Assembly: GCA_947175265.1 (NCBI GenBank)
Contig: CAMWMD010000008.1
Location: 24,847-88,846 of the forward strand
Direction of reading: 5' to 3'
From: an uncultured Porphyromonadaceae bacterium
GTDB taxonomy: Bacteria > Bacteroidota > Bacteroidia > Bacteroidales > Muribaculaceae
DNA: 64,000 bases
Shown: positions 26,194 through 35,787 of the stretch, in pieces
How positions within the stretch are numbered: the first letter of the stretch is position 1
Layout of the letters: the number at the start of each line of letters is the position of its first letter
Program-made: the position numbers and the translations under genes
The notes under the pieces: generated by a model
The model's input: the letters and a program-made list of their open reading frames with translations, nothing else
The model's database searches: none
What the model was told of the DNA's origin: nothing

Positions 26194-28302
26194 TCACAAT
26201 ACGGTGAGGACGCGGGCGAGAAGATTGCGGGTTGAGCCGTTGAATTTGACTTTGTACGATTTCGAGGCTGCGTCGTAACTCTCTATCGTTCCCTCTCCGA
26301 ATACTTTGTGGCTGACACGTGTGCCCGGGGCAAGCGGCGCTTCCGCTCCTTGACCGAGTTCATCGTTGAGCATAGACACCAAACCTTCTGTACCGGCTTT
26401 CAGCAGAGGGTCAAGATGACCCTCTATCCTCAACATACCTTCAGGCACCTCCGAGAGGAAGCGTGAAGGATACTTCAACGCACCGTTCTCGTTCATATAT
26501 CCTTCCGACTCGCAGAGCCAGATCATCTTCTCGGCGCGTGTCACGGCAACATACATCAGTCGTCTTTCCTCCTCCTCGCCGTCCTGACGACGTTCCCTTA
26601 TGGAGCGGTGGTTCGGAAATATCCCCTCGGTTAAACCCACGACGAACACTTCCGGGAACTCCAGACCCTTCGACTGATGGATAGTCATCATTCTCACTTT
26701 TTCAGAGTCGTTGGTGCGGTCGGCATTGGTGTAGAGTGCTATCTCCTGAAGATAGGAAATCAAATCGGCATCCCCTTCGTCAAGTCTGCCGTTCTCAAAT
26801 TCCTTCATGGAATTCATGAGTTCGGTAAGGTTTTCAAGACGTTCCTCCTCCTCATCATTTCTGTAAAGGTCTGCCAGGCCGCATTCTTTAAGGAGCCAGT
26901 CGGTAAGTTCAGACACGGGCATGATTTCAGCACGTTGGCGGGCTGCCTCTATAAGATTGAGGAAATTGCGTATCTGAGGTTTGTTGAAGGGTTTGACATC
27001 AATATTTGAGCGAAGAGCCTGCATGAGCGACGTTCCCTCCTCTTCAGCAATTTTCGTCAACGCCTTCATAGAGGCTTCGCCGAATTTTCTGGCGGGGAGA
27101 TTGATTATGCGGCGGAATGATATGTCGTCGGAATCAGTCGCTACAATTCTGAGATAACTGAGCACATCCTTTATTTCCTTACGTTCGAAAAACCTTACCC
27201 CACCCCAAACGGAGTAGGGGATATGGCGCTTCAGGAGCGACTGCTCAAGATGGCGCGACAGGAAACTGCTCCGGTAGAGGATGGCGAAATCGCTGAATCT
27301 CATACCCTCCTTCACACCCTCCTCAATACGCCCGGCGATAAATTCCGCCTCCTCTTTCTCTGATTTTGAATGAAGGTGGACACCCTGCCGCTCATTGAGC
27401 CTTATGGTGAAGAGTTCTTTCTTCACGCGGTTCTTGTTATGCTCAATGATATGGTTTGCCACATCCAGGATATCGGGAGTGGACCGGTAATTCTGATTGA
27501 GGATAATATCCGTATTGGCCTTGAAATCGACAAAAATCTTCGGATTCGCGCCTCGCCATTCGTAAATGGCTTGATCAGGGTCGCCCACGACAAAAAGGTT
27601 GCCGTGATGTTGGGTAAGGGCATGAAGGAGTTTCCAATCATCACCGGTACAGTCCTGCACCTCATCCACCATCACATAGTTGAGTTTCTCAGTCCAATAT
27701 TTCCGGGCATCCTCAAAATGATTGAGAATGTATAGCGTGAAATAGAGCAGGTCGTCATAGTCAAGGGCGAACTGCTTGAGTTGCAACTTCAGGTATCTCA
27801 CGGTAGCGTCAGGAGCGGCCGTAGAGGAGCAGGGGAGAAGGTGTTTCTGAATATAATGGGTAGGCTCGTAACCTTTGAGGGCGGCCACACCCTTGAGGAA
27901 ACGCTCGGCAGTGGTCTTCCGGCGGTCAACACCGAATTCCTGCATAGCCTGGCGGGCAAGCACCTTGCCGTCTTCCTCATCTATTATAGTGAAGTTCTTG
28001 GGATAACCAATACGGTATATCTCCCTGCGAAGGAATTTCGCGCAGAAACTGTGGATGGTGCAGATGAAATCATTTACGCTGCCTCGGTCGACCATCGTCG
28101 AGATGCGCCTTTTCATCTCCTGGGCGGCCTTGTTGGTAAACGTGAGGCAGAGTATGTTGCCCGGGCTTATTCCAATGTCATTCACCAGATAGGCATACCG
28201 GTGGGCGAGGACACGGGTTTTACCCGAGCCTGCTCCGGCCACGACACGTACCCTACCTTCCGTGGCTTCCACAGCCGATTGTTGACGTTCGTTAAGGTTC
28301 AT
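26194..28302 (-). CDS. UvrD/PcrA-type superfamily 1 DNA helicase
   Basis: About 702 residues from the ATG at 28302 (MNLNERQQSAV, the family opening); an ATG at 28320 is possible. Motifs: GAGSGKT (about 24-30), DEVQDC, QNYRSTPDIL, HQSKGLEFPEV, YVAVTRAEK. It unwinds DNA 3' to 5' in repair and replication restart. The start overlaps the end of ispF by 11 bases. Confidence 0.93.
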   Translation of the reverse strand: MNLNERQQSAVEATEGRVRVVAGAGSGKTRVLAHRYAYLVNDIGISPGNILCLTFTNKAAQEMKRRISTMVDRGSVNDFICTIHSFCAKFLRREIYRIGYPKNFTIIDEEDGKVLARQAMQEFGVDRRKTTAERFLKGVAALKGYEPTHYIQKHLLPCSSTAAPDATVRYLKLQLKQFALDYDDLLYFTLYILNHFEDARKYWTEKLNYVMVDEVQDCTGDDWKLLHALTQHHGNLFVVGDPDQAIYEWRGANPKIFVDFKANTDIILNQNYRSTPDILDVANHIIEHNKNRVKKELFTIRLNERQGVHLHSKSEKEEAEFIAGRIEEGVKEGMRFSDFAILYRSSFLSRHLEQSLLKRHIPYSVWGGVRFFERKEIKDVLSYLRIVATDSDDISFRRIINLPARKFGEASMKALTKIAEEEGTSLMQALRSNIDVKPFNKPQIRNFLNLIEAARQRAEIMPVSELTDWLLKECGLADLYRNDEEEERLENLTELMNSMKEFENGRLDEGDADLISYLQEIALYTNADRTNDSEKVRMMTIHQSKGLEFPEVFVVGLTEGIFPNHRSIRERRQDGEEEERRLMYVAVTRAEKMIWLCESEGYMNENGALKYPSRFLSEVPEGMLRIEGHLDPLLKAGTEGLVSMLNDELGQGAEAPLAPGTRVSHKVFGEGTIESYDAASKSYKVKFNGSTRNLLARVLTVL

Positions 28303-28768
28303 ATACCAATGCCACCGCATTTGCAGCGATACCCTCCCGGCGTCCTGTAAAACCGAGTCCTTCGGTAGTTGTGGCCTTTACGGATACCCTGTCAACATCT
28401 ATTTTCATCACCTCAGCGAGTTTCTCCCTCATAACATCGATATGCGGTTTGAATTTGGGCGCTTCCGCCATGATGGTGATATCCACGTTTCCTATTTCCC
28501 AACCCTTCTCACGGATCATAGTGCATACTTCAGCGAGGAGTCGCTTGCTGTCGGCTCCTTTGAAGGCGGGGTCTGTGTCAGGGAAATGATACCCTATGTC
28601 ACGAAGTGCGAGGGCACCGAGAAGTGCGTCGCAAAGGGCATGGATTGCCACATCAGCATCACTGTGACCCAACAATCCGTAAGGATGATCAAATTTGATA
28701 CCGCAAATCCACAGTTCGCGGTTTTCTACGAGACGATGCACGTCATATCCTTGTCCAATCCGAAACAT
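28292..28768 (-). CDS. ispF: 2-C-methyl-D-erythritol 2,4-cyclodiphosphate synthase
   Basis: 158 residues. Zinc ligands in GYDVHRL (Asp9, His11) and a His in GHSDADVAIHALCDALLGAL; the C-terminal loop is KATTTEGLGFTGR. Makes MEcPP in the non-mevalonate isoprenoid pathway. Confidence 0.96.
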   Translation of the reverse strand: MFRIGQGYDVHRLVENRELWICGIKFDHPYGLLGHSDADVAIHALCDALLGALALRDIGYHFPDTDPAFKGADSKRLLAEVCTMIREKGWEIGNVDITIMAEAPKFKPHIDVMREKLAEVMKIDVDRVSVKATTTEGLGFTGRREGIAANAVALVYEP

Positions 28769-28856
28769 ATTCGCTTATTTTGAATCTAATGATTTTTATG
28801 AGGCTAATGAGGGCGAATGAATTTTATAAGTCATAGTTCTCCCGCTTTTACTGTTT

Positions 28857-30068
28857 TTATCGGCGGCGTTTGCCGAAGAGGTCGCCCAGGCCCTCCATGT
28901 CGAAGGAGAGCGTGAGGCGCAATGTCTGGTCAAGAGGTGAACTTTGCGCGGTGGCAAGCATGTAGGAGGCATCAAGCTGCACTACGTTTAGGGAAAACCC
29001 GGCTCCGAATGTGAAATAACTTCTTCCACCCTTCATGGCATTCTCATAGTTATAGCCAAGTCGGGCAAAAAACTGCTGGTTGTAGGCATATTCGGCACCG
29101 ACCGAAACGTTTATTTCCTTGAGTTCTTCGCTGAAGCCCCCCGGTGCATCAGAGAAACTTTTGAAGATAGCCGTAATCGAAGACATGTTCTCCCATTTTT
29201 CCGTTGCCTCCTCGTATTCGGTCTGTCCCTCTATTGTGTCCATATCGTAATCTTTCTGGCGAGGTTTGGTCGGAACAAGGAGTTTGTTGAGGTCAAGACC
29301 AACGGAAAGAGTATTGAAGTCGGCCACAGGAAACATGAACTGGGTTCCTATTCGGAGGTTTGCCGGAAGGAATGCGTAGGTGGTGCCATGGTCATAACTT
29401 ACCTTGCTACCGATGTTTGAAATGTCGATGCCCCATGCAAACTGACACTCATTTCTGCCAATCATAGGGTAAGTGACGTAATAGCAGGAGGCGTCAAATG
29501 AGAATGCGCTTGCAGCTGTGTTTGATTCTCCTGATAGTGTATTGTCAAAGGAGAGGTCTGACAGAATATACCTGAATACCACACCCGCAGAGAATTTCTC
29601 GGAAAGTTTACGGGAATAACCTGCATCGATAGCAAACTCGTAAGGATTTATCGTCTGCAAAGGCTCTCCGGTAACATTATCAGACTCGGAGGTCACTTCT
29701 CCGAGTGAGAAATAGCGGAATGATGCGCTCACTGCCTGAATATCTCCTATCCTCCAATACCCGGTCAGGTCAGCGAGGAAAATATCGTTCACAATCTTGC
29801 GTAGCCAGGGGGTATAGGATACGGCCACACCACCCTTGCTGTAGGCGAAAGCATACTTCGAGGGGTTCCAGAACTGTGAGTTGACGTCAGGGTCGGTAGC
29901 CGCACCAAGGTTACCCATGCCGGAGCCTCGCGCATCCGGGGTGATGCCGAGTGTGGTCACACCCGTATTCACAGGGTTGAAATCCTCATTCTTAATATCA
30001 TTCTGGGCAATCGCAACTGCTGAAAAACACAGTAGGGCACCAGGGAGTAATTTTTTTAATTCTGACAT
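28857..30068 (-). CDS. porV: Type IX secretion outer-membrane shuttle protein PorV
   Basis: 403 residues, signal peptide to about residue 21, then a beta-barrel. The segment ITPDARGSGMGNLGAATDPD and the WNPSKYAF that follows are PorV/PorQ-family hallmarks. PorV takes cargo from the translocon to the sortase PorU. It ends the operon porU-rex-FAH-like-porV, 2 bases after the FAH-like gene. Confidence 0.93.
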   Translation of the reverse strand: MSELKKLLPGALLCFSAVAIAQNDIKNEDFNPVNTGVTTLGITPDARGSGMGNLGAATDPDVNSQFWNPSKYAFAYSKGGVAVSYTPWLRKIVNDIFLADLTGYWRIGDIQAVSASFRYFSLGEVTSESDNVTGEPLQTINPYEFAIDAGYSRKLSEKFSAGVVFRYILSDLSFDNTLSGESNTAASAFSFDASCYYVTYPMIGRNECQFAWGIDISNIGSKVSYDHGTTYAFLPANLRIGTQFMFPVADFNTLSVGLDLNKLLVPTKPRQKDYDMDTIEGQTEYEEATEKWENMSSITAIFKSFSDAPGGFSEELKEINVSVGAEYAYNQQFFARLGYNYENAMKGGRSYFTFGAGFSLNVVQLDASYMLATAQSSPLDQTLRLTLSFDMEGLGDLFGKRRR

Positions 30069-30070
30069 TT

Positions 30071-30646
30071 TTATCTGATTTCAATACGCAGGAGATTGTC
30101 ATCCATTTTATTCAATTCTATCACATCGCCGATTTCAACATCCGGTCCTCCGGGGAGGAAAGGAATGATGATGTCGCCCATCTTAAGGGTATTTTCTGCC
30201 GAAACTGCGGAGAACACAGACCCTAAAGATTGCTCGGAAAGATCAAGCACCCATTCAAATATTTTCTCACCGTTTTTCAACATCCTCACAGGCACGGCAT
30301 CCGTGAATGCGGATTTTTGGAGAAAGGGGGAGAGTATGAGGGAGCGGTCGAAGGAATGGGCACGATCGGGACTCAGACCCTTTTCAAGCAGGCGCGTCTT
30401 CAGTAGGGGTGCGGTGAAATGAATCCCGACGGCCACCTCCTCAAAATAGCGTCCCGAGAACCGGGGGGAGATGGTCTTGCCGAGACGCGACACCTTGACT
30501 GCCATAACCGGGTGCGCTTCTATGACCTGAGTGTTTTCCGGGATAAAGAAGGGTTTTCCGGCATTCGTCAGCGACGAGTCCGGAAGGAAATACCACCCCT
30601 CGGGCGGCGTAAGAGAATTATTCTCATCAACAACGAAAATCTTCAT
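30071..30646 (-). CDS. Degenerate fumarylacetoacetate-hydrolase-like protein
   Basis: 191 residues. The frame matches short Bacteroidetes FAH-family hydrolases: GKPFFIPE, VKVSRLGKTI, RYFEEVAVGIHFTA. In active members the corresponding places read HxExEL and GIDFTARDLQ, giving Glu and Asp metal ligands. Here they read EAHPVM and GIHFTAPLLK, so the ligands look lost. Probably a non-catalytic homologue. Lies between rex and porV in one operon. Confidence 0.7.
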   Translation of the reverse strand: MKIFVVDENNSLTPPEGWYFLPDSSLTNAGKPFFIPENTQVIEAHPVMAVKVSRLGKTISPRFSGRYFEEVAVGIHFTAPLLKTRLLEKGLSPDRAHSFDRSLILSPFLQKSAFTDAVPVRMLKNGEKIFEWVLDLSEQSLGSVFSAVSAENTLKMGDIIIPFLPGGPDVEIGDVIELNKMDDNLLRIEIR

Positions 30647-30685
30647 TGCAATCTTATATTTTTCATTTCAAGAGCCGGGAGACAG

Positions 30686-31318
30686 TTATCTTTCTGCGTT
30701 CAGCCTATTATATATGAGGGCGAGATGAGCGTAGATAGATGTGTTTGACATTACTATCCCCTCGGCTACTTTCACACGATAAGGGGTGAAGTTCCATATT
30801 GCCTTGATACCCTCACCAATGGCAATGTCGGCTGTATCTTGCGCTTTATCGGCCGGCACGGTCAGGATGCCGATAGTAGCGGGCTCTTCCTCCATCACTT
30901 CCTCGAGGTTGTCGATATGGTGAATGGGGACATCACCTACTTTCGTCCCGATTTTGTCGGGATCCACGTCAAAGCCGGCTACAATGTTGAGTCCGTAGTT
31001 GGCAAGGCCGGAGTCTTGCATCAATGCTTTCCCGAGGCTCCCCGCACCAAATACGTAGGCTTTATGAGGAGTGTGGAATCCAAGGAAATCGGAGAGTGTT
31101 GACGCAAGAGCCTCCACCTCATAACCTATGCGCGTCTTCCCTTTGAGGGAAAGGAATGACAGGTCTTTGGCTATCTGGGATGCGTCGACATTCAGCGCAC
31201 GCGAAATCTGGGTGGAGGATACGTGTTCCACTTTCTGTGCCTTCAGGATGTCGATGTAGGCGAGATACCACGGAAGGCGTCTCAGCGTCGGTTCGGGAAG
31301 TATTATGTTATTGAGCAT
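30686..31318 (-). CDS. rex: Redox-sensing transcriptional repressor Rex
   Basis: About 210 residues from the ATG at 31318. N-terminal winged helix (RLPWYLAYIDILK, SSTQISRALNVDASQIAKDL) and Rossmann domain with VFGAGSLGKAL. Rex binds DNA when NADH is low and controls fermentative genes. It follows porU by about 30 bases. Pta-ackA elsewhere in the window would be plausible targets, though I see no confirmed operator. Confidence 0.95.
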   Translation of the reverse strand: MLNNIILPEPTLRRLPWYLAYIDILKAQKVEHVSSTQISRALNVDASQIAKDLSFLSLKGKTRIGYEVEALASTLSDFLGFHTPHKAYVFGAGSLGKALMQDSGLANYGLNIVAGFDVDPDKIGTKVGDVPIHHIDNLEEVMEEEPATIGILTVPADKAQDTADIAIGEGIKAIWNFTPYRVKVAEGIVMSNTSIYAHLALIYNRLNAER

Positions 31319-31348
31319 GACCAAGCAGGGATGTTAACTATTGAGACA

Positions 31349-34300
31349 TTATTCAGAGGCAACCGCAAGTTTCCGGGTTCGGGTGACGATATATCCGTCC
31401 TCACCGGTGACCGTAGCACGGTAGAGATATATGCCGCGCTGTACCCTCGCCCCATTGTCGCCGCAAAGATTCCAAGGCACTTTCACCGAGCATGAAGAAT
31501 CATTGATTCTTGACACCGGACCGTGCCATACAATCTTTCCGTTAAGGTCAAGAACGTCTATCGCACATCTTGTCTCCCCCTTTGTTCCGTCAGTTGCCAC
31601 TATGAAGTTGACGGATGATACAGCAGGACTTGCGTCGGCATACAGGCTTGTGATGCAAGGCGACCAGTCGGCGGAAACCTTGAAGGTGAGTGTTGCGGAA
31701 GATGAATTGTTGGCGTTGTCCCAGACTGTGAGAGTAAGGGAATGCTCGCCGGCCGGTATCCCGTTAATAGGATAGGAGAGGGTTCCGGCAGTGAAATCTT
31801 CTGCATCCGGGGTATAGTAGAGGTTCACATCCTCGAAGAATGTCTTGTTGTCAAGGCTCAGTGTCAGTTGGTGTCCTATACCGCCGTCAGAAATGTTTAT
31901 TCCTGAGGGGTCGGAGAACGAGGCGCGTATGACGGTGTTGGGGCTGACTGACGAGCCATCCGTGAAGTTGGGGTTATTTATCGTGAACTCCGAAATCAGC
32001 GGTCCGTCGTTATCCTCGGTTGCGTCAGTGTCGAACCCGTAAATGTAAAAACGGTTGAAACTGCCGTTGGCCTCGCGTCCGTCTTCGGAGGAGGCGTATG
32101 CCGTCAAAAGGGGAGCGGTGTAATTGTTCTCAATTTCGGAGGGGAGGAAGATTGTGGTGTTCCATTTTCCATCCACCACTTTCACGCGTCCTGTGTAGAG
32201 GCGTGTCTTGTGGTCGTTGTAGTACATCACCTTACCCTCCGAACCATTGCCGAACGTCTCAATCACTTTTTCCGCATCATATAGGCTGAGTTCGGCAATT
32301 CCATTGAAATCCTCAATCGTGTTTCCGTTGCTGTCGGTCACACGTCCCTCAGCCTCGATTCTGGATCTGGCGCCGAAAACGGGGAAATCACCTGCACCCT
32401 GTGTGGAGATTCCGTTTAGTTTGTCAACTGTAAGTTCGAGAGAGGGGATAGGGAGTGACATAGCCGGGTCGCCGCAGAAGGCGTAACGCAGACGGTTGTT
32501 GTCATTATCGAGAGCATTCTTGCCATTCACCATCACGTCGCCCATACGGAGGGGGTTGCCATCCTCATCAGTGCTGAAAAGGTAGCGGGAAGTGGCGGAA
32601 TTAAGGGTGCCGTTGAGCGAGATGTAGACCGTACGGCTCGGACATATCATCCCAATCACGCCGGCATCGGGATTAAGCCAGAGCAATTCCCCTCCACTCA
32701 CCTCGTCGGCATCCCAGCGCAAGAAATTGCATGTCGCCGCATAGAGGAAAGGGAGGTTGCGGTTGTCCATATTGTTGATGTCGTTCCAGGTCAGCAGATT
32801 CTCGTGAGTCCAACTTTTGGGATTGGCATGACCGATATAGTCGATGAACACCACACCCTCGTTGATCTTATCAAGCATCCTTGTCTTCGCCTCAGGATAT
32901 ACCGCACCGGTTCCTGAAAAACCGAGCCTGTAGGAATCCAGATAAAGTTTCTCATATCTGTAGTTTGAGCCTTTTTCGCTCTTGGAAAGGTTGCTCCATA
33001 CGGATTCAGCCTGGTCAAGATGAAATCCGTTGTCCTGATCATCGGCAATGATCATGATAGAATTTCTCCACGCGCCGAGGTTTGGCTTGGTCATGTATTT
33101 CTCAAGTTTATCCACGGCGGTTTCAGCCTCTTCTGCGGTCTTGACAGGCATACGTCCTACTGCAACGCGAATTTTGGCAGTGCTCATGTTGATATCTGTG
33201 GCGTTATCGTCAAGCATACCGATATAGTCATCGGTGGAGTAGGATGTGTTTTCGGAAAACATGTTTTCCGTCTGCCATATAGGAATGCAGGGGTAGCCAT
33301 TCCGTTTTACGGCAGCCGTCACCATCTTGTTGTCGTATGTCGGGCGCGACATCAGCAGGCAATACGCGGTGGGCTTTACTCCTGCCTGTTTTGCCCGCTC
33401 ATGCCACATTTTCAGAAGTTTCCTGAATGCCGTGACATCCGGTGTGCCGGAGGAGAATTCATTGTAAACCTGTTCCGGGGTGAGAATTGCTGTCTTAAGA
33501 CCATCATGTTTGAGATGAAGGTCGGCAAGGCGTCGGGAGGCATTCATGAACGGTTCCGGAGAAATTATCAGCATATCAGGAATATCCATGGCATGAATAT
33601 CCTGGTTGGAGACCTTCCCGGCCGACGACACGGAAAGGGCAGGTCGCCCCGTGTTGAAGGCGACAAACTCATGATAACCTGCTGCTGCGCCGAAAGTGGC
33701 GGTGGAGCCTTCAAGTGTGAACGTCACAGCCTTCGGATGAATGGGATCCGTGACATCCCATATTCTTGTATCTTCTTTGCATCCTTCAAGTTTGGCATTG
33801 AAGGAAGTGGAATTGCTCATGCAGAAATGAAGGTCGTTCCCCGTAAGTTTCAATTGACGGGGATAGAACACCTCAATATAGTCGAGAGCCGCAAATGAGG
33901 CAACCCCGGTGTTGGAATAATCGATGGTGACATCAAGGTTTTCATCCGCCGGACCGGTTTGGGAGAATGTCTGCCTTGACAGGAATGTTTCTGATGAGAC
34001 GACCCCGCTGATGCTATAAGTGGAGCGTGGATTATTGTTCAAGGTAACGCCGACGGTTGATTTTCCGTTGGTCACTTTCGCGCCGAAAGTGACTCTCACG
34101 GTAGGAGCGTCGACGATATCGGGAAGTTTAAAATGGAAAGAGCGTTTATTCTGCGTACGGAAATCTTCACCGAAAATCAATCTCCCTGAATTGGAAGGTG
34201 CGGTGAGCTCCTCTTCATGCAGGAGTCTGTGCATGAAAGTGGTGAGCGTGGCCCTACCCGTCACGGAAGGAAGAATTTCCGGTTCCGGTCTGCTTTCCTC

Positions 34301-34732
34301 AATGTCGCTTATGAAATAGTAGCCCGACTGGGAGTAGGGGTTAATCTTGTGGGAGGGCATCTGGGCGGAGGCGGTCCAAGTCACGATACCCTGCGCGAAG
34401 AATACTATTCCATCCGGTGTCACCAACGAAGGGAGCACGGGGATATCGTCGGTCATATTCTTGTCGAGACGCTCGGAGAGCATACGCCCTCCTGTGCCGT
34501 AGACGTTCACTTTCTCCGGATTGTTGAAACCAAGCGACTTCAACAAAGAATTCGGGATGAGATGCATCCCCGTCTCCTTCACTTCGATTTTCGCCCAGTT
34601 TCCTGACGCCAATCTTGATGATGAGGCGAAGAAATCGGGAGAAATTGCCGAAACAGTCAGAGCGGAATATGCGGATATGAGAATGGTCGTGAGAAGCATG
34701 AGGAATCTCTTTCCTGAAAAGAAACGTTTCAT
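31349..34732 (-). CDS. porU: Type IX secretion sortase PorU
   Basis: About 1127 residues from MKRFFSGKR; signal peptide to about 29. A gingipain-like C25 peptidase domain holds the His in DYIGHANPKSW and the Cys in LYAATCNFLRWD. Ig-like and FlgD-like domains follow, ending in a typical secretion-type tail. PorU cuts the C-terminal signal off T9SS cargo and attaches A-LPS. Heads the operon with rex, the FAH-like gene and porV. Confidence 0.95.
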   Translation of the reverse strand: MKRFFSGKRFLMLLTTILISAYSALTVSAISPDFFASSSRLASGNWAKIEVKETGMHLIPNSLLKSLGFNNPEKVNVYGTGGRMLSERLDKNMTDDIPVLPSLVTPDGIVFFAQGIVTWTASAQMPSHKINPYSQSGYYFISDIEESRPEPEILPSVTGRATLTTFMHRLLHEEELTAPSNSGRLIFGEDFRTQNKRSFHFKLPDIVDAPTVRVTFGAKVTNGKSTVGVTLNNNPRSTYSISGVVSSETFLSRQTFSQTGPADENLDVTIDYSNTGVASFAALDYIEVFYPRQLKLTGNDLHFCMSNSTSFNAKLEGCKEDTRIWDVTDPIHPKAVTFTLEGSTATFGAAAGYHEFVAFNTGRPALSVSSAGKVSNQDIHAMDIPDMLIISPEPFMNASRRLADLHLKHDGLKTAILTPEQVYNEFSSGTPDVTAFRKLLKMWHERAKQAGVKPTAYCLLMSRPTYDNKMVTAAVKRNGYPCIPIWQTENMFSENTSYSTDDYIGMLDDNATDINMSTAKIRVAVGRMPVKTAEEAETAVDKLEKYMTKPNLGAWRNSIMIIADDQDNGFHLDQAESVWSNLSKSEKGSNYRYEKLYLDSYRLGFSGTGAVYPEAKTRMLDKINEGVVFIDYIGHANPKSWTHENLLTWNDINNMDNRNLPFLYAATCNFLRWDADEVSGGELLWLNPDAGVIGMICPSRTVYISLNGTLNSATSRYLFSTDEDGNPLRMGDVMVNGKNALDNDNNRLRYAFCGDPAMSLPIPSLELTVDKLNGISTQGAGDFPVFGARSRIEAEGRVTDSNGNTIEDFNGIAELSLYDAEKVIETFGNGSEGKVMYYNDHKTRLYTGRVKVVDGKWNTTIFLPSEIENNYTAPLLTAYASSEDGREANGSFNRFYIYGFDTDATEDNDGPLISEFTINNPNFTDGSSVSPNTVIRASFSDPSGINISDGGIGHQLTLSLDNKTFFEDVNLYYTPDAEDFTAGTLSYPINGIPAGEHSLTLTVWDNANNSSSATLTFKVSADWSPCITSLYADASPAVSSVNFIVATDGTKGETRCAIDVLDLNGKIVWHGPVSRINDSSCSVKVPWNLCGDNGARVQRGIYLYRATVTGEDGYIVTRTRKLAVASE

Positions 34733-34877
34733 GCTTGATATATTGGTATTTATGATGAGGTTGCTGATTATGGATGACATAATGGTAGAGGACGGTATTG
34801 AATATTAAGCCCTGTAATAAGATAACGTTGAGATTACCGTGTATATTGTTATGAAGGGCGTTGTGGTTTGCTACTTG

Positions 34878-35648
34878 TCATTCGTGCCTGTCGGCGGTAT
34901 ACGGCCACAGGTCGCCCCTGAGGTAGCGTTTCCAGTCTTCCCTTGAGCCGCAGAAGGCATCGAGATCCACGTCGCCCTTTATGCCGTCGACCTTTCCATG
35001 ATGGTTGAATTGCCAGAAAGACCATTCGGCATAAATGGGATTTTGGGAGAAACCGCATATCCAGAGTGGATAACCCGGGAATGACTCGGCGAGATAATCG
35101 TAGTAACCTGCGCGGTTGGAATAGAACATCACCCGGTGTCCCAATAGGTTCAGGTAGTCTACCATCTCGGTGAGGCGTGTGTTGATGATTTCCGGAGGTA
35201 TGGAATCCGGATTGCCGGCCTTTTCAATGTCGATGACAAGTCCGAGTTCAGGCCTCCGGCTTCCGACGGCACGCATTAGGTTAAGGGCCTGTTCCACACC
35301 GTCGCGGTCAAACCTGAAGAAATGGTAGACCCCTTTCTTCAATCCCGCCTTGCCGGCATTCTCATAGTTGATGCGGAAATTGCGGTCTTTGAAATCACCC
35401 CCCTCCGTAGCCTTTATGAACACGAAATCTATTCCGCTCTTCTTTACCTTCACGAAATCAATGTCGCCGTTGTGTGCCGACACGTCGATACCCCTGACAG
35501 GAAACCTGTCGGGGTCTACGTATGGCGGCGTGACCATGAACTGGTGATAAGCCCAGAAAGCGGCGAAAACAAGCAGCCCGCATACAAGCAGGAAGCCCGC
35601 CGCGACAAGGACATCTTTCCATGGACGATTTGTAAAAGGTAACTTCAT
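34878..35648 (-). CDS. GH25 lysozyme-family muramidase, membrane anchored
   Basis: 256 residues. One N-terminal membrane helix at about 12-35, then the GH25 domain with RGIDVSAHNGDIDF and VIDIEKAG, which carry the acidic catalytic residues. Cleaves the glycan strand of peptidoglycan. The promoter lies so close that the mRNA may be leaderless. Confidence 0.92.
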   Translation of the reverse strand: MKLPFTNRPWKDVLVAAGFLLVCGLLVFAAFWAYHQFMVTPPYVDPDRFPVRGIDVSAHNGDIDFVKVKKSGIDFVFIKATEGGDFKDRNFRINYENAGKAGLKKGVYHFFRFDRDGVEQALNLMRAVGSRRPELGLVIDIEKAGNPDSIPPEIINTRLTEMVDYLNLLGHRVMFYSNRAGYYDYLAESFPGYPLWICGFSQNPIYAEWSFWQFNHHGKVDGIKGDVDLDAFCGSREDWKRYLRGDLWPYTADRHE

Positions 35649-35652
35649 GATA

Positions 35653-35682
35653 CAAATTTAGTGAAATTATTTTGATTGGCAA
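35653..35682 (-). promoter_or_regulatory. Promoter for the GH25 gene
   Basis: Minus strand: TTG (35682-35680), 19 bases, TAAATTTG (35660-35653). The start would fall at about 35647-35649, at the ATG. Confidence 0.6.
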
Positions 35683-35710
35683 CCGGTGTGCGGGAATTAG
35701 TCATCATGAT

Positions 35711-35741
35711 TTTGATAATTCGCTATTATGAACTAAATTTG
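35711..35741 (+). promoter_or_regulatory. Promoter for cvpA-suf
   Basis: TTTG (35711-35714), 19-base spacer, TAAATTTG (35734-35741), a full consensus match; leader of about 40 bases. Confidence 0.75.
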
Positions 35742-35787
35742 CATCCCCTAAGAAACTGAGAAAAATAACCGAAACACGCATACTCCG

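Noticed and set aside
33020..33898. 292-residue plus-strand frame opposite porU
   Set aside because: Overlaps the peptidase domain of porU and has no recognisable features.
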